Shown: positions 8,360 through 18,155 of the stretch, one piece after another
How the letters are laid out: every line of letters begins with the position of its first letter
Position numbering within the stretch: position 1 is the first letter of the stretch
Program-made: the position numbers and the translations under genes
The notes under the pieces: generated by a model
What the model was told of the DNA's origin: nothing
The model's input: the letters and a program-made list of their open reading frames with translations, nothing else
The model's database searches: none
Assembly: GCA_039817415.1 (NCBI GenBank)
Contig: JBCBVV010000033.1
Location: 1-64,000 of the forward strand
Length of the DNA stretch: 64,000 nucleotides
Direction: 5' to 3'
DNA from: JALEFZ01 sp039817415
GTDB taxonomy: Bacteria; Bacteroidota; Bacteroidia; J057

Positions 8360-8996
8360 CCGTATTCCCCTCCTCTTTGTCTAGCTCCTTTGACGTGCTT
8401 GTTTCCTGAATCTCCTCAGAAATAAAGGGGGATTCCATCCTCACTTCTTCATCAGAAAGTTCATCATCACCTTCTTCTTTTACCAACTCGGATTTCTTAA
8501 GGATGTATGCCTTCAAATTCTTTGCGTGATCGGGCTCCAAACCAGGAATACTCAAATCACTGCTTTCCCCACCTGCTGTAAACACTCTGAGGCTAGCTAG
8601 CTTAAACATTCTTTCTACAAAGCCTTCACTCACTTCAACATGCTGGACACGATGGAAGGGAATACTAGTCTCAGATCGCCACAACACGCCTCTTCGATAA
8701 TGCACATCCTTTTCCCTTAAAGCATAAGCTTTGAACCTAAAGCCAATCCATGTTAGACTCAAAGAAAGGGTCAATAAAAATGCCCAAGCGCCTAATGCTC
8801 CTAAAAATATCTGAAGGTCAAATAGATAGCCTGCAAAGCTCAAGCCTGTAATGATCGCCCCAAGGAAAAATACATACTGAATCAGTCTCGAAATGATAGA
8901 TACCTGAAAGTAGTTGGGATGGAGTTTTTTGTATTCCATTTCACCAACCTGGGGAAGGTCAGTAATGTCGATGGGTATATTTTGGAATGTTTTCAT
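8352..8996 (-). CDS. bPH2-domain membrane protein (YdbS-like)
   Basis: First gene of the pair. Two hydrophobic helices (about 40-90) precede one bPH2 domain (about 95-175, with VHYRRGVLWRSETSIPFHRVQ). The last 40 residues are strongly acidic (Glu/Asp-rich), a feature the canonical YdbS lacks. YdbS and YdbT homologues regularly occur together, which fits the 8-base overlap. Confidence 0.85.
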   Translation of the reverse strand: MKTFQNIPIDITDLPQVGEMEYKKLHPNYFQVSIISRLIQYVFFLGAIITGLSFAGYLFDLQIFLGALGAWAFLLTLSLSLTWIGFRFKAYALREKDVHYRRGVLWRSETSIPFHRVQHVEVSEGFVERMFKLASLRVFTAGGESSDLSIPGLEPDHAKNLKAYILKKSELVKEEGDDELSDEEVRMESPFISEEIQETSTSKELDKEEGNTDE

Positions 8997-9031
8997 TTTC
9001 TTCTGAATTAGCTAGACGAAAGGGGATGAAA

Positions 9032-9976
9032 TTAATTGCCCGCCTTCAATTCTTTTACTCGCTGAATGCCGTAGGCTTTGTCCTTATCCATGGCTGCGAT
9101 CAATGATTCTAAAGAATCAAACTTCTTTTCAGGTCTTAGGTATTCTATGAATTCAGTGCGCAAATACGCTCCATAGATATCTTCGTCAAAGTCCAGTATG
9201 TAAACCTCATACCCTCTTGTAAAGGTTCCAACTGTGGGCTTGTTTCCAATGTTCATCAATCCATAATGCTGTTGATCACGAACTTCCACCTTGACCAAGT
9301 AGATGCCATTGGCGGGAATCAGCTTATACTCATTATCTGGCTGGATGTTGGCAGTTGGATAGCCAATGGTTCTTCCCAACTTTTGCCCATGTATGACCGT
9401 TCCACCGAAAGAATATTGATAGCCTAGGTATTTATTGGCGGTTTCAACCATCCCCAAAGTTAAAGCTTCACGGATTTTGGTACTGGATACCTTGGCATTG
9501 TCGATGGCCTGCGCAGGAATTTCCTCTACCTTAAAATCATGGTTCGAGGCATATTTTTTCAATTCCTCTATACCTCCCTTTCTGTCATGACCAAACCGAT
9601 GATCATACCCAATCACGATTTCGTTGGGCTGAACGGTGTCAATGAGTACCCGTTGGATATATTGGTCAGAGGACAACAAGGAAAAGTCACGGCTAAAGGG
9701 AATCAATAACAACTTGTCCAAACCCAGGGATTCCAGTAAAGAAATCTTCTCATCCAAGGTATGGAGCAATCTCAGACTTTTGTCATGAGGCTTGAGAATC
9801 ATCCTAGGATGGGGATGGAAGCTAATCAAGAGAGACTCTCCACCGATCTCTTTGGCCTTATCAATGATATGGTTCAGGATATAAGTATGCCCTATATGAA
9901 CGCCATCAAATGTGCCAATGGTTACTACTGTCTTTTCGCCTTTTTCGTAAGACTGTAGCGATCGGTAAACCTTCAT
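9032..9976 (-). CDS. ribF: Bifunctional riboflavin kinase/FAD synthetase
   Basis: Converts riboflavin to FMN and FMN to FAD. The N-terminal adenylyltransferase domain has the nucleotide-binding motif TIGTFDGVHIGH (about residues 17-28) and ISSTKIRE-like VSSTKIREAL (about 160). The C-terminal riboflavin kinase domain has GRTIGYPTANI (about 200) and a GIYLVKV strand. Length of 314 residues is normal. I prefer the ATG at 9976 over the TTG at 9991, because a -7-like TAATTTG overlaps the TTG. Single gene; a short intergenic region separates it from the divergent DUF3467 gene. Confidence 0.95.
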   Translation of the reverse strand: MKVYRSLQSYEKGEKTVVTIGTFDGVHIGHTYILNHIIDKAKEIGGESLLISFHPHPRMILKPHDKSLRLLHTLDEKISLLESLGLDKLLLIPFSRDFSLLSSDQYIQRVLIDTVQPNEIVIGYDHRFGHDRKGGIEELKKYASNHDFKVEEIPAQAIDNAKVSSTKIREALTLGMVETANKYLGYQYSFGGTVIHGQKLGRTIGYPTANIQPDNEYKLIPANGIYLVKVEVRDQQHYGLMNIGNKPTVGTFTRGYEVYILDFDEDIYGAYLRTEFIEYLRPEKKFDSLESLIAAMDKDKAYGIQRVKELKAGN

Positions 9977-10102
9977 TCTTTTTTCGGGCAAATTACCTTA
10001 CCCATTCGGGGAAACAAAATTTTGTTTGTCTGCAACTATGAGTCTGATAAATACTCCTTATTTGGGATAAAGCCCTATATTCGTCCAAAGTGAAAAGAAT
10101 TT

Positions 10103-10426
10103 ATGGAGGAAAATCAGCCACAAAAAAATCCAAACCAGCTCAACATCGAACTTCCGAATGAAATAGCTAGAGGTGTTTATTCTAACCTAGCGGTCATTTC
10201 TCATTCTGATGCTGAATTCGTATTGGACTTCATTCAGGTGATACCAGGAACCAACAAGGCTGAAGTGAGAAGCAGGGTAATCATGACCCCTCAACATGCA
10301 AAAAGGCTTCTATTTGCCATGCAAGAAAACATAGAAAAATTTGAGCGTGCCCAAGGTGAAATTCGAGCCAATAAGCGCGATGTACAGCTGCCTCCCAACT
10401 TTGGAGGGCCACAAGGCTTCGCCTGA
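10103..10426 (+). CDS. DUF3467 protein
   Basis: A 107-residue protein of the DUF3467 family, common in Bacteroidota. Characteristic features are IELPNEIARGVYSNLAVISHS, the acidic-hydrophobic FVLDFI, and VIMTPQHAKRLLFAMQENI. No signal or membrane segment, so cytoplasmic. Function is unknown in the family. Preceded by a short AT-rich leader and read divergently from ribF. Confidence 0.85.
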   Translation: MEENQPQKNPNQLNIELPNEIARGVYSNLAVISHSDAEFVLDFIQVIPGTNKAEVRSRVIMTPQHAKRLLFAMQENIEKFERAQGEIRANKRDVQLPPNFGGPQGFA

Positions 10427-10551
10427 TTACGGAAAGCTGGAAATTATTTCCACCTAAGCTAAGAATACCGTAATTTTCATACGTGGATTGCAGGGCAAGA
10501 AATTACCGTCATTTAAGCTACAACAATTCAGGAAGATCATTTTTCCTGTCA

Positions 10552-13500
10552 ATGATCTCTTTTTGCCTATTTCTCAACCTCTCCTGGGCACAGCAAAATG
10601 ACGTTTCTATTTACTCCGTAGAAGATGGACTCGCTCAATCTCAGGTCTTCGCCATGATGGAAGATCCCAAGGGTCATTTGTGGCTTGGGACACAAGGTGG
10701 AGGAATAAGCCAGTTTGATGGCATCAAATTCAAGACATACACCACCAGAGATGGTTTGTTGAGCAACTATGTAAGCTCATTTTTCTACGATAAGGATAAC
10801 TATCTATGGATAGGAACCAATGTCGGTCTGTCCAGATTCGATGGAAATAAATTCCGTTCCTTCTTCCCTTCAGGTCAACAACCCCTTGAGATACGAGGAA
10901 TCATCCAACCTGCTCCTGATAGACTATGGCTAGGAACGAACAGAGGAGTTTTTACCTTAATAGGAGATAGCCTTTATCCCATAAATGAAAGATTGGGACG
11001 CCTTCATGTACATTGTTTAATCCAACATCCCGAAGAAGGAATATGGATAGGACATCAAGGTGGAATGATGCAGATCATCGACCAGGACACGCTGCTTTTT
11101 AATCCTCGCAATGGACTCCCAGCCTCAGGGGTTAGTGATGTATTCAAGGATAGTAAGGATAGAATCTGGATTGCGACCAGAGGCAATGGATTGTACCAAA
11201 AGGTAGGCCCCAAAGCCATTCCTGTAGACCTCGGCAACCTTCCTCCAGATATGTTGATCTGGGATATAGAAGAAGACAAAGATGGACGCCTTTGGTTTGG
11301 GACCTTAAAGCAAGGGGCTATTTCATGGAGCCCGGAAGACAGTTCCATTCAAGTATTGAATGACCAAAACGGACTGTTAAAAAACCATGTCCATACCATA
11401 CATGAAGATGAATGGGGAACGATTTGGCTAGGTACCTCTGGAGGAGGGTTAAGCCGATTTGCAGGACAACAGTTCTTCCATTTCGGCCGCAACAGTGAAT
11501 TAAGAGGACAATCCGTTTATGCCATGACCGTGGCGCGGGATTCAAGCCTCTGGTTTAGTGTGGGCAACAAAGGACTGGGTAGGTACAATGGCCGGTTTTT
11601 CCGATTTTTCAATGGAGACAATGGGTTTAGAAATGTAACCGTCAGAAGCCTGTATACAGATAAGAAGGGGAGAATCTGGGCTGGAACAGATGGAGAAGGC
11701 ATATATATCATCAAGGATACCTTACAAGATGTACTGGACTTTGCTGATGGTATAGCCAATCCTTGGATCAAAGATTTTGTGGAGGATAATGACGGGTATA
11801 TGTGGGTAGCTACATCTGGAGGAATCGCAAGAATTTTCCCCTATCAACAAGAAGAGGGCATTTGGCAATACGATGTCCGAATGTTTCAAATGGAGGATGG
11901 CCTTGCTTCCAATCGAGTCAACTGCCTGCATAAGGACCTTGAAGGCCGAATTTGGTTTGGACTGGATGGGCAAGGAATAGGGTTCATAGAAAAGGGTTAT
12001 TTGGTACGAAGAGTTCCTCAAAGTTCAGAGCGGTCCCGAAAGATTATCCGATGTATAAAGGAAGATACCCACGGCCACTTGTGGGTGGGAACAGGTGGAG
12101 GTGTAAGCAGGCTTTCCATTTATGAGCCTTTGGGCGCTCCAGATTGGGTGCATTACTCAGATAAGTTGACCTCCTCTAATACTTACCTCCTTATGTTGGA
12201 TGGGTCAGACAACCTATGGATTGGTTCAGAAAAAGGCCTAGACGAGGCTCAATTGGATGATTATCAATTCATCATTGATGTCAGGCATTATGGCATCGCA
12301 GAAGGCTTCACAGGTGTAGAAACTTGTAGAAATGCAGCTATTAGAGACTACAAAGGGAATTTTTGGTTTGGAACCATTGGTGGACTTACTCGATACAACC
12401 CGAGAAGAAATACAGAAAACCTCATTCCACCTAAGCTATCCATCAAAGGAATAAACCTATTCTACTCCTCATTGTACAATACGAAGTTCGCCAAGTGGAT
12501 GGCTCCATGGAATGAACTACGACCTGGATTGAGACTCCCTCATAATAGAAACCACCTCAGTTTTGAATTCACGGGTATCAATTACCCCAATCCAGAACAG
12601 GTTACCTATCAATGGATTTTAGAAGGCTATGAAACGGAATGGAGCCCAGTAAGCGCCAAAACCGATGCCACCTATGCCAACATCCCTCCTGGGGACTATA
12701 CCTTTAAGGTAAAGGCCTCTAACGAAGACCATGTTTGGAGTAATCCCTTGGGAATTCCTTTTTATGTGAAGCCCCCTTACTGGCAAGAATGGTGGTTTGT
12801 CTTGGCTTGGGTTGCCTTTATTGGAATTGTCATCATGCTTCTCCTTCGCGCTAGAATCAATCGTATTCAGCGCAAAGCCAGACAAGAAAGAGAGCGCTTG
12901 ATCATGGAAAAATCCGTCATTGAGCTTGAACAAAAAGCTTTGAGGCTGCAAATGAATCCACATTTCATCTTCCATGCCCTCAATTCTATCAACGGACTTA
13001 TTACGGAAGAGGACACTCAAACAGCGCGCTATTACCTCTCCAAGTTCTCTCACCTCATGCGACAGGTATTAGAAAATTCCCGAGAAGGCTTTATCCCTCT
13101 CCAAGCTGAGATTGATACGTTGGAAAATTACCTCACCTTAGAGCGTTTTAGTAGAGAAAAGATATTTGATTTTGCGATTGAACTCGCCAATGACCTTGAT
13201 CCTGAAGAATTTTTGATACCTCCTATGATCATCCAGCCTTTCGTGGAAAATGCCATTATCCACGGTGTAGGGAACCTCAAAGGACGAAAAGGTCAAGTAA
13301 AGATTTGTTTTCAGGAAATTTCTGATTCTATCTTGTGTACCATCACCGACGATGGAATAGGAAGACAAGAGGCAGAACGCTTGAAACATAAACGACAGGA
13401 AAATAAAAAATCTACTGCTCTGCTTGTTACACAAGAGAGGTTAGACCTGCTCCAATCAGAATCTTTGCAGCAACCTAGTATCACCATTGAGGATTTATTG

Positions 13501-13563
13501 GACAATCGTGGCCTTCCCAAAGGGACCAAAATTCAGGTAAGAATTCCTTATCTCACCCATTGA
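10552..13563 (+). CDS. Two-component-regulator propeller sensor with LytS-type histidine kinase
   Basis: A sensor kinase of the kind used to sense extracellular polymers in Bacteroidota. A short signal peptide ends at SWAQ. The periplasmic part holds repeated propeller motifs (LWLGTQGGGISQFDG and many LWIGT/IWFGT copies, to about residue 620), then a Y_Y_Y domain (about 665-745, ending PPGDYTFKVKASN). One membrane helix follows (about 755-770), then a His_kinase domain with MNPHFIFHALNSI (His about 804) and an HATPase with FVENAIIHG and DDGIG. The longest frame begins at a GTG at 10483; I prefer ATG 10552, because a promoter-like TTTC-N20-TAATTTTC (10447-10478) would start transcription at or after the GTG. 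No response regulator is adjacent; its LytTR partner must be elsewhere. Confidence 0.88.
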   Translation: MISFCLFLNLSWAQQNDVSIYSVEDGLAQSQVFAMMEDPKGHLWLGTQGGGISQFDGIKFKTYTTRDGLLSNYVSSFFYDKDNYLWIGTNVGLSRFDGNKFRSFFPSGQQPLEIRGIIQPAPDRLWLGTNRGVFTLIGDSLYPINERLGRLHVHCLIQHPEEGIWIGHQGGMMQIIDQDTLLFNPRNGLPASGVSDVFKDSKDRIWIATRGNGLYQKVGPKAIPVDLGNLPPDMLIWDIEEDKDGRLWFGTLKQGAISWSPEDSSIQVLNDQNGLLKNHVHTIHEDEWGTIWLGTSGGGLSRFAGQQFFHFGRNSELRGQSVYAMTVARDSSLWFSVGNKGLGRYNGRFFRFFNGDNGFRNVTVRSLYTDKKGRIWAGTDGEGIYIIKDTLQDVLDFADGIANPWIKDFVEDNDGYMWVATSGGIARIFPYQQEEGIWQYDVRMFQMEDGLASNRVNCLHKDLEGRIWFGLDGQGIGFIEKGYLVRRVPQSSERSRKIIRCIKEDTHGHLWVGTGGGVSRLSIYEPLGAPDWVHYSDKLTSSNTYLLMLDGSDNLWIGSEKGLDEAQLDDYQFIIDVRHYGIAEGFTGVETCRNAAIRDYKGNFWFGTIGGLTRYNPRRNTENLIPPKLSIKGINLFYSSLYNTKFAKWMAPWNELRPGLRLPHNRNHLSFEFTGINYPNPEQVTYQWILEGYETEWSPVSAKTDATYANIPPGDYTFKVKASNEDHVWSNPLGIPFYVKPPYWQEWWFVLAWVAFIGIVIMLLLRARINRIQRKARQERERLIMEKSVIELEQKALRLQMNPHFIFHALNSINGLITEEDTQTARYYLSKFSHLMRQVLENSREGFIPLQAEIDTLENYLTLERFSREKIFDFAIELANDLDPEEFLIPPMIIQPFVENAIIHGVGNLKGRKGQVKICFQEISDSILCTITDDGIGRQEAERLKHKRQENKKSTALLVTQERLDLLQSESLQQPSITIEDLLDNRGLPKGTKIQVRIPYLTH

Positions 13564-13682
13564 TCCAGGAATAAGCTAAAAAGAGCAATTCTTTCTCGTG
13601 GCTTTAGCTGATATTGCACGGCTTGAAAGCGATTTTTAATTGACAGAAAGCTTGCCTTTATTAGCGCGAAATACTGCCTTAT

Positions 13683-14966
13683 ATGTCCGACTCTTCTCCC
13701 GCTGCCAATTCCAGTTCAACTACCATGGCTACCATATTTGTAACAGCATTTCTGGACTTGCTGGGACTCAGCCTTATTTTTCCCATTCTTGGGGAACTCA
13801 TCACAGACAGTAATTACGTCCTTGGGCCAGAGGTAGGAGACGCTACAAGAAATCTGATTTACGGCCTTTTGTCTGCGGCTTATCCCTTCACCCTTTTTTT
13901 TGCTACCTCACTTTTTGGTTCCTTATCGGATAAGATTGGGCGAAAAAAGGTACTGGTGGGCACCCTATGTGTTTCCTTACTTGGGTACATTACCTTTACC
14001 TTTGGGGTGTATTCCGCAAATCTTCCATTGATGTTTGTAGGAAGGGCGATTCAGGGCTTTGGAGCTGGTAATTTGTCGATTCTCTATTCTGCGGTGGCTG
14101 ATATCAGCCCTAATGACAAAAAGGCGGCAAACTTTGGACTCATTGGAGCAGCCTTTGGGTTAGGTTTTGTTATTGGTCCCTTCCTAGGTGGCATCCTTGC
14201 CAATCCATCTTGGCTGGCTCAGTTTGATTTGCAAGATGCATGGTTTACAGACTACATGGTATTTGAGACGCCTTTCATCTTGGGGGCATTTATGGTCTTT
14301 ATTAATATTATCCAGGCCTTTTTCTTCTTTAGAGAAACACTTCCAAACCCAGATACAGAAAAAAAGGTAAGCCCCTTTACAGGTCTTGTCAATCTCGGAA
14401 AGGCCATGACCAACATCAAACTGAGAGCCATCTTCAGCGTAGTCTTCCTTCAGTCATTCGGCTTTACCTTCTTCACCACAATGATGCAGGTATTCCTCAT
14501 TCAAAAATTTGGCATGAATGCAGGGACCATTGGAATTCTTTTCGCCTACATAGGAATGGTCATTGTCTTTTCACAGGCGGTATTGGTACGCTATTTTGCC
14601 TCACGGGTTTCCTCAAGGAAAATGGTTCCCATTGCGCTCTTAGGGCAGTCTCTAGCCCTGCTGGTTCCTTTATTGGCGACAGAATTATGGCATCTGTACC
14701 TGGTATTCCCAGCCATAGCCGTTTTTCAGGCGCTCGTACAGCCGAATATTTCAACCATGGTCTCTAATATGGCACCTGCCCACTTACAAGGCGAAACACT
14801 TGGGATGCAGCAATCGGTCCAGGCCATGTCGCAGATTATTCCTCCTCTTGCTGGAGGTTTGATTGTCAGTTGGTCGCTTACCTCACCATTATGGTTGGCC
14901 TCAGCCACCATCTTTATTGCTTGGCTCACCTTCTTTGTAGATACGAGGAAAGGCTCTATCGAATAA
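13683..14966 (+). CDS. MFS transporter, TetA-like drug exporter family
   Basis: Twelve hydrophobic segments over 427 residues. Loop 2-3 has the MFS signature GSLSDKIGRKKVL, and the N-terminus (FLDLLGLSLIFPIL) resembles tetracycline and multidrug proton antiporters. A longer than usual periplasmic insertion lies near residues 165-195. Substrate cannot be told from sequence. It is a single gene, convergent with rpoD and closed by a shared terminator. Confidence 0.85.
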   Translation: MSDSSPAANSSSTTMATIFVTAFLDLLGLSLIFPILGELITDSNYVLGPEVGDATRNLIYGLLSAAYPFTLFFATSLFGSLSDKIGRKKVLVGTLCVSLLGYITFTFGVYSANLPLMFVGRAIQGFGAGNLSILYSAVADISPNDKKAANFGLIGAAFGLGFVIGPFLGGILANPSWLAQFDLQDAWFTDYMVFETPFILGAFMVFINIIQAFFFFRETLPNPDTEKKVSPFTGLVNLGKAMTNIKLRAIFSVVFLQSFGFTFFTTMMQVFLIQKFGMNAGTIGILFAYIGMVIVFSQAVLVRYFASRVSSRKMVPIALLGQSLALLVPLLATELWHLYLVFPAIAVFQALVQPNISTMVSNMAPAHLQGETLGMQQSVQAMSQIIPPLAGGLIVSWSLTSPLWLASATIFIAWLTFFVDTRKGSIE

Positions 14967-14981
14967 TCCCTCCTTCCCATC

Positions 14982-15024
14982 AAAAAAGGCAATGCCCAGT
15001 TTAAAGCTGAGCATTGCCTTTTTT
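14982..15024. terminator. Bidirectional terminator between MFS gene and rpoD
   Basis: AAAAAAGGCAATGC (14982-14995) pairs perfectly with GCATTGCCTTTTTT (15011-15024), giving a T run on both strands between two convergent genes. Confidence 0.9.
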
Positions 15025-15058
15025 AGATTCGATCAGTCGTAAACTGATCTGTTGTATA

Positions 15059-15925
15059 TTATCCCAAATAAGTCTTCAGACCTTTAGAGCGAGAGGTATG
15101 TCTCAATCTTCTGATGGCCTTTTCCTTGATCTGGCGAACACGTTCACGGGTCAAATCGAATTTTTCTCCGATTTCTTCTAGTGTCAATGAGTGTTCGACC
15201 CCAATTCCGAAGTATAACCTGATCACTTCTGCCTCTCTTTGTGTCAAAGTTGAAAGGGCTCTTTCAACTTCCTTACTAAGAGATTCGTTGATCAATTCAT
15301 TGTCAGGATTGGGTTCTGCATCGTTTTCCAATACATCCAACAGGCGGTTTTCTTCACCTTGAACGAAAGGAGCATCTACAGACACGTGGCGACCTGAAAT
15401 CTTGAGTGTATCAGAAATTTCGTCTTCACTCATGTTTTCCAATACTTCTGAAATCTCTTCAGGAGATGGCTCACGTTCGAATTCCTGCTCTAGTTTAGAG
15501 AAGGCTTTACCGATTTTGTTCAGGGCACCTACCCTATTCAATGGCAAACGAACAATACGGGATTGTTCTGCCAAAGCTTGCAGAATGGACTGACGAATCC
15601 ACCATACTGCGTATGAAATAAATTTGAAACCTCTTGTTTCGTCAAATCTTTTGGCGGCTTTGATCAATCCCAAATTCCCCTCGTTGATCAAATCTCCCAG
15701 AGAAAGGCCCTGGTTTTGGTACTGCTTGGCTACCGAAACGACAAATCGAAGGTTGGCTTTTGTTAGTTTTTCAAGGGCGACTTGGTCCCCTTGCTTGATT
15801 CTTTGTGCCAATGATACTTCCTCGTCTGGTGTCAGCAGTTCTACTTTACCGATTTCCTGCAGATACTTATCGAGAGATTGTGACTCACGGTTCGTAATCT
15901 GCTTACTTATCTTAAGCTGTCTCAT
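15059..15925 (-). CDS. rpoD: Primary RNA polymerase sigma factor
   Basis: The housekeeping sigma-70 factor in its short Bacteroidota form (288 residues, region 1.1 absent). Visible regions are 1.2 (SLDKYLQEIGKVELLTPDEE), 2.2-2.4 (LINEGNLGLIKAAKRFDETRG and FISYAVWWIRQSI), 3 and 4.2 (LTLEEIGEKFDLTRERVRQIKEKAI). It recognises TAnnTTTG/TTTG promoters, examples of which occur in this window including its own. Single gene with a 405-base upstream region. Confidence 0.97.
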   Translation of the reverse strand: MRQLKISKQITNRESQSLDKYLQEIGKVELLTPDEEVSLAQRIKQGDQVALEKLTKANLRFVVSVAKQYQNQGLSLGDLINEGNLGLIKAAKRFDETRGFKFISYAVWWIRQSILQALAEQSRIVRLPLNRVGALNKIGKAFSKLEQEFEREPSPEEISEVLENMSEDEISDTLKISGRHVSVDAPFVQGEENRLLDVLENDAEPNPDNELINESLSKEVERALSTLTQREAEVIRLYFGIGVEHSLTLEEIGEKFDLTRERVRQIKEKAIRRLRHTSRSKGLKTYLG

Positions 15926-15953
15926 CTATCGCTGATCAGTTGTTTACTTTCCC

Positions 15954-15986
15954 AAATTTACATGCAAGTGTGAAACCTCTACAAAG
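15954..15986 (-). promoter_or_regulatory. rpoD promoter
   Basis: On the minus strand TTTG (15986-15983), a 21-base spacer and TAAATTTG (15961-15954): a perfect match to the Bacteroidota sigma-A consensus. It predicts a leader of about 22 bases before the rpoD ATG. Confidence 0.8.
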
Positions 15987-16106
15987 GCGTAAAACTACAC
16001 CAATAAGCCTTCACTTGCAAAACTTTTCCTATATACAATAAGACGAAATTTTCCTTGCGTTTGTTATGCCGACAAGGAAATATTCCCTTTTTCGCTTTTT
16101 TTACGT

Positions 16107-16150
16107 GTGAAGCAAAAGAAAGCATTTTGAAATAGCTAATTTTGCTTCAC
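16107..16150. repeat. 11-base inverted repeat in the rpoD-nucleoside phosphorylase gap
   Basis: GTGAAGCAAAA (16107-16117) is the exact reverse complement of TTTTGCTTCAC (16140-16150), 22 bases apart. No T run follows, so an operator is more likely than a terminator. The rest of the 15926-16331 gap holds the rpoD promoter and no coding frame that I can support. Confidence 0.5.
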
Positions 16151-16331
16151 CTCACATCTTCTATGTGACGGTCTTTTCTTGCATAGGTAATTTTTCCTTT
16201 GATAAAAAAGAATTTCCATGCTGAATGCCCTTGTTCTCCTCTAAATCACATTAGGGATTTAAAGCACTTTACTTTTACTTGAGACGATTTACATCTATTA
16301 ATCATCTCTCTTTCATAGCAAAGTCTCAACA

Positions 16332-17213
16332 ATGTTAGCTTCCGAACTCATATTGAATCAGGATGGATCTGTGTATCACCTAGGGCTGAAAAATGGTGAG
16401 GTTTCTCCTCATATCATCACAGTAGGTGATCCTGCGCGTGTAAAGAGAATCGGACAACACCTTCATTCTATCGAATTTGAAAGGCAAAAACGTGAATTCC
16501 TTACACTGACCGGACTCTATAAAGATTTACGCCTTACCGTAATCTCAACCGGTATCGGTACCGACAACATCGACATTGTATTCAATGAACTAGATGCGGT
16601 TCTAAACATTGACCTCCAGGAGAGGCGGATTTTGGATACGTTGACCTCCGCTAAAATGTTACGACTTGGCACTACGGGGAGCCTTCGAGAAAGCCTGGCG
16701 GTAGATCAATTCGTGTCCTCGCGATTTGCTATAGGAATGGAAGGTTTAATGGAGTATTATCAAAGAGAACTCAGCCCAAAAGAGAAGTCCTTACAAAGCA
16801 GGTTCCAGCAATTCGCCGAGCAAGATGATGCCTTGCCTAATGGTTGGTATGTGGCTTCTTCATCTGAACGTTTTGCCGATTTGATCATGGAGACTGACAT
16901 CCATCAAGGCATTACTGTTACCGCCAAAGGATTTTATGGCCCACAAGGAAGATCGCTAGGAAGAGTCAAGCTAACTTACCCAACGCTAATCGATGATCTA
17001 TCCAATTTTCTTTTCGATGGCTATCCGGTAACCAACCTAGAAATGGAGACAGCTGGAATATTGGGCTTGGGCCATGCCCTTGGGCACCAAACTGCTTCTC
17101 TTTCCGTAGCCTTAGCCAATCGGGTAAGTGGGGAATTTTCCGCCAATCCCGCTCAAGCAGTAGATCATTTGATTGAGGAAGGGCTAGAACTTATGTACCA
17201 ATGGAGTCGGTAA
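16332..17213 (+). CDS. Nucleoside phosphorylase (uridine/purine type)
   Basis: Splits nucleosides with phosphate into base and ribose-1-phosphate in salvage. It belongs to the PNP/UDP family: GDPARVKRIGQHL (about 34-46) contributes phosphate binding, STGIGTDNIDIV (about 75-86) is the second loop, and NLEMETAGI (about 236-244) is the ribose-binding Met-Glu motif. At 293 residues it is longer than E. coli Udp (253), mainly from an insertion around residues 140-170. Specificity for uridine versus purines is not clear. It overlaps gluQ by 13 bases. Confidence 0.85.
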   Translation: MLASELILNQDGSVYHLGLKNGEVSPHIITVGDPARVKRIGQHLHSIEFERQKREFLTLTGLYKDLRLTVISTGIGTDNIDIVFNELDAVLNIDLQERRILDTLTSAKMLRLGTTGSLRESLAVDQFVSSRFAIGMEGLMEYYQRELSPKEKSLQSRFQQFAEQDDALPNGWYVASSSERFADLIMETDIHQGITVTAKGFYGPQGRSLGRVKLTYPTLIDDLSNFLFDGYPVTNLEMETAGILGLGHALGHQTASLSVALANRVSGEFSANPAQAVDHLIEEGLELMYQWSR

Positions 17214-18100
17214 CTTCCCGTATTGCCCCTACTCCAAGCGGCTTCCTCCACCAAGGAAATGGGCTAAATTTTGTCCTGACTTGGCTGATTACTCGCTTGC
17301 AAGCAGGAAAACTTATTTTAAGGATCGATGACCTAGACCAATCCCGAGTCAGAGAGGAATACTTAGAGGATGTATTCCATACCCTAGATTGGTTAGGGAT
17401 AGACTGGGACAAAGGACCTGTACATGTTGAGGATCACCTAAAAAACCATTCTCAAAGGCATAGAATCCCAGCTTACCTAGAACTTCTGAAAAGCCTAAAA
17501 GTCCATTCGTTCGCTTGCCAATGCTCTAGAAAGGAGGTAATGGCACACGCCATTGATGGTCAGTATGCTGGAACTTGCCGTTCATTGAATCTCAGGCATA
17601 CACCCTCAATAACAGCGTTAAGAATTATCTCACATAAAGGGCCCATTCACATAACTGACCAAATCCAAGGAGAAGTCTCCATTGATTTGTATTCGTCCAT
17701 GCGAGATTTTGTGGTCTTTAGAAAAGATGGTATTCCCGCCTATCAACTCGCTTCACTTTCCGATGATATGTCTATGGGGGTTAATCTCATCGTCCGAGGA
17801 ATTGACCTCCTCCCCTCCTCCGCTGCGCAAATTTATTTGGCCCAAAAATTAGAAAGAGGATTCAATAACAGCGTTAGGTTTTATCATCATAAATTAATTC
17901 AGGATGAGCAAGGGCAAAAACTTTCCAAATCTAAAGGGTCTACCTCTCTAAAGTCATGGAGAGAGACCCGATCTGTAGAGGAATTCTATCACTGGGTGGG
18001 TTCTTCTTTCGGTATACCTGAAAAGCTGTCCTCTGCGGAAGAGCTTCTCCAGTATAGCAGGGAAAAGGGCATAGCGGACATATTAAAGAAACTGGTATAA
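17201..18100 (+). CDS. gluQ: Glutamyl-Q tRNA(Asp) synthetase
   Basis: A glutamyl-tRNA synthetase paralogue without the anticodon-binding half that attaches glutamate to queuosine-34 of tRNA-Asp. At 299 residues it has the expected truncated length. The HIGH-like motif appears as PTPSGFLHQGN (residues about 11-21), the zinc-binding set as CQCSRKE with YAGTC (about 107-126), and the second class I signature as KLSKSKG (about 243-249). Translation is probably coupled to the upstream phosphorylase gene. Confidence 0.92.
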   Translation: MESVTSRIAPTPSGFLHQGNGLNFVLTWLITRLQAGKLILRIDDLDQSRVREEYLEDVFHTLDWLGIDWDKGPVHVEDHLKNHSQRHRIPAYLELLKSLKVHSFACQCSRKEVMAHAIDGQYAGTCRSLNLRHTPSITALRIISHKGPIHITDQIQGEVSIDLYSSMRDFVVFRKDGIPAYQLASLSDDMSMGVNLIVRGIDLLPSSAAQIYLAQKLERGFNNSVRFYHHKLIQDEQGQKLSKSKGSTSLKSWRETRSVEEFYHWVGSSFGIPEKLSSAEELLQYSREKGIADILKKLV

Positions 18101-18132
18101 AAAAAGAGGTTCTCCTTTTGGAAAACCTCTTT
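18097..18132 (-). terminator. Terminator of fabD
   Basis: AAAGAGGTT (18103-18111) pairs with AACCTCTTT (18124-18132); the minus-strand reading ends in seven T. The plus-strand tail (TTTGG) is weak, so it serves fabD best but may slow the convergent gluQ transcript too. Confidence 0.75.
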
Positions 18133-18155
18133 GGTAAAAATATAATATCTAATGC

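Noticed and set aside
9977..9991. TTG start of ribF
   Set aside because: The -7-like TAATTTG overlaps it; ATG 9976 fits the family start.
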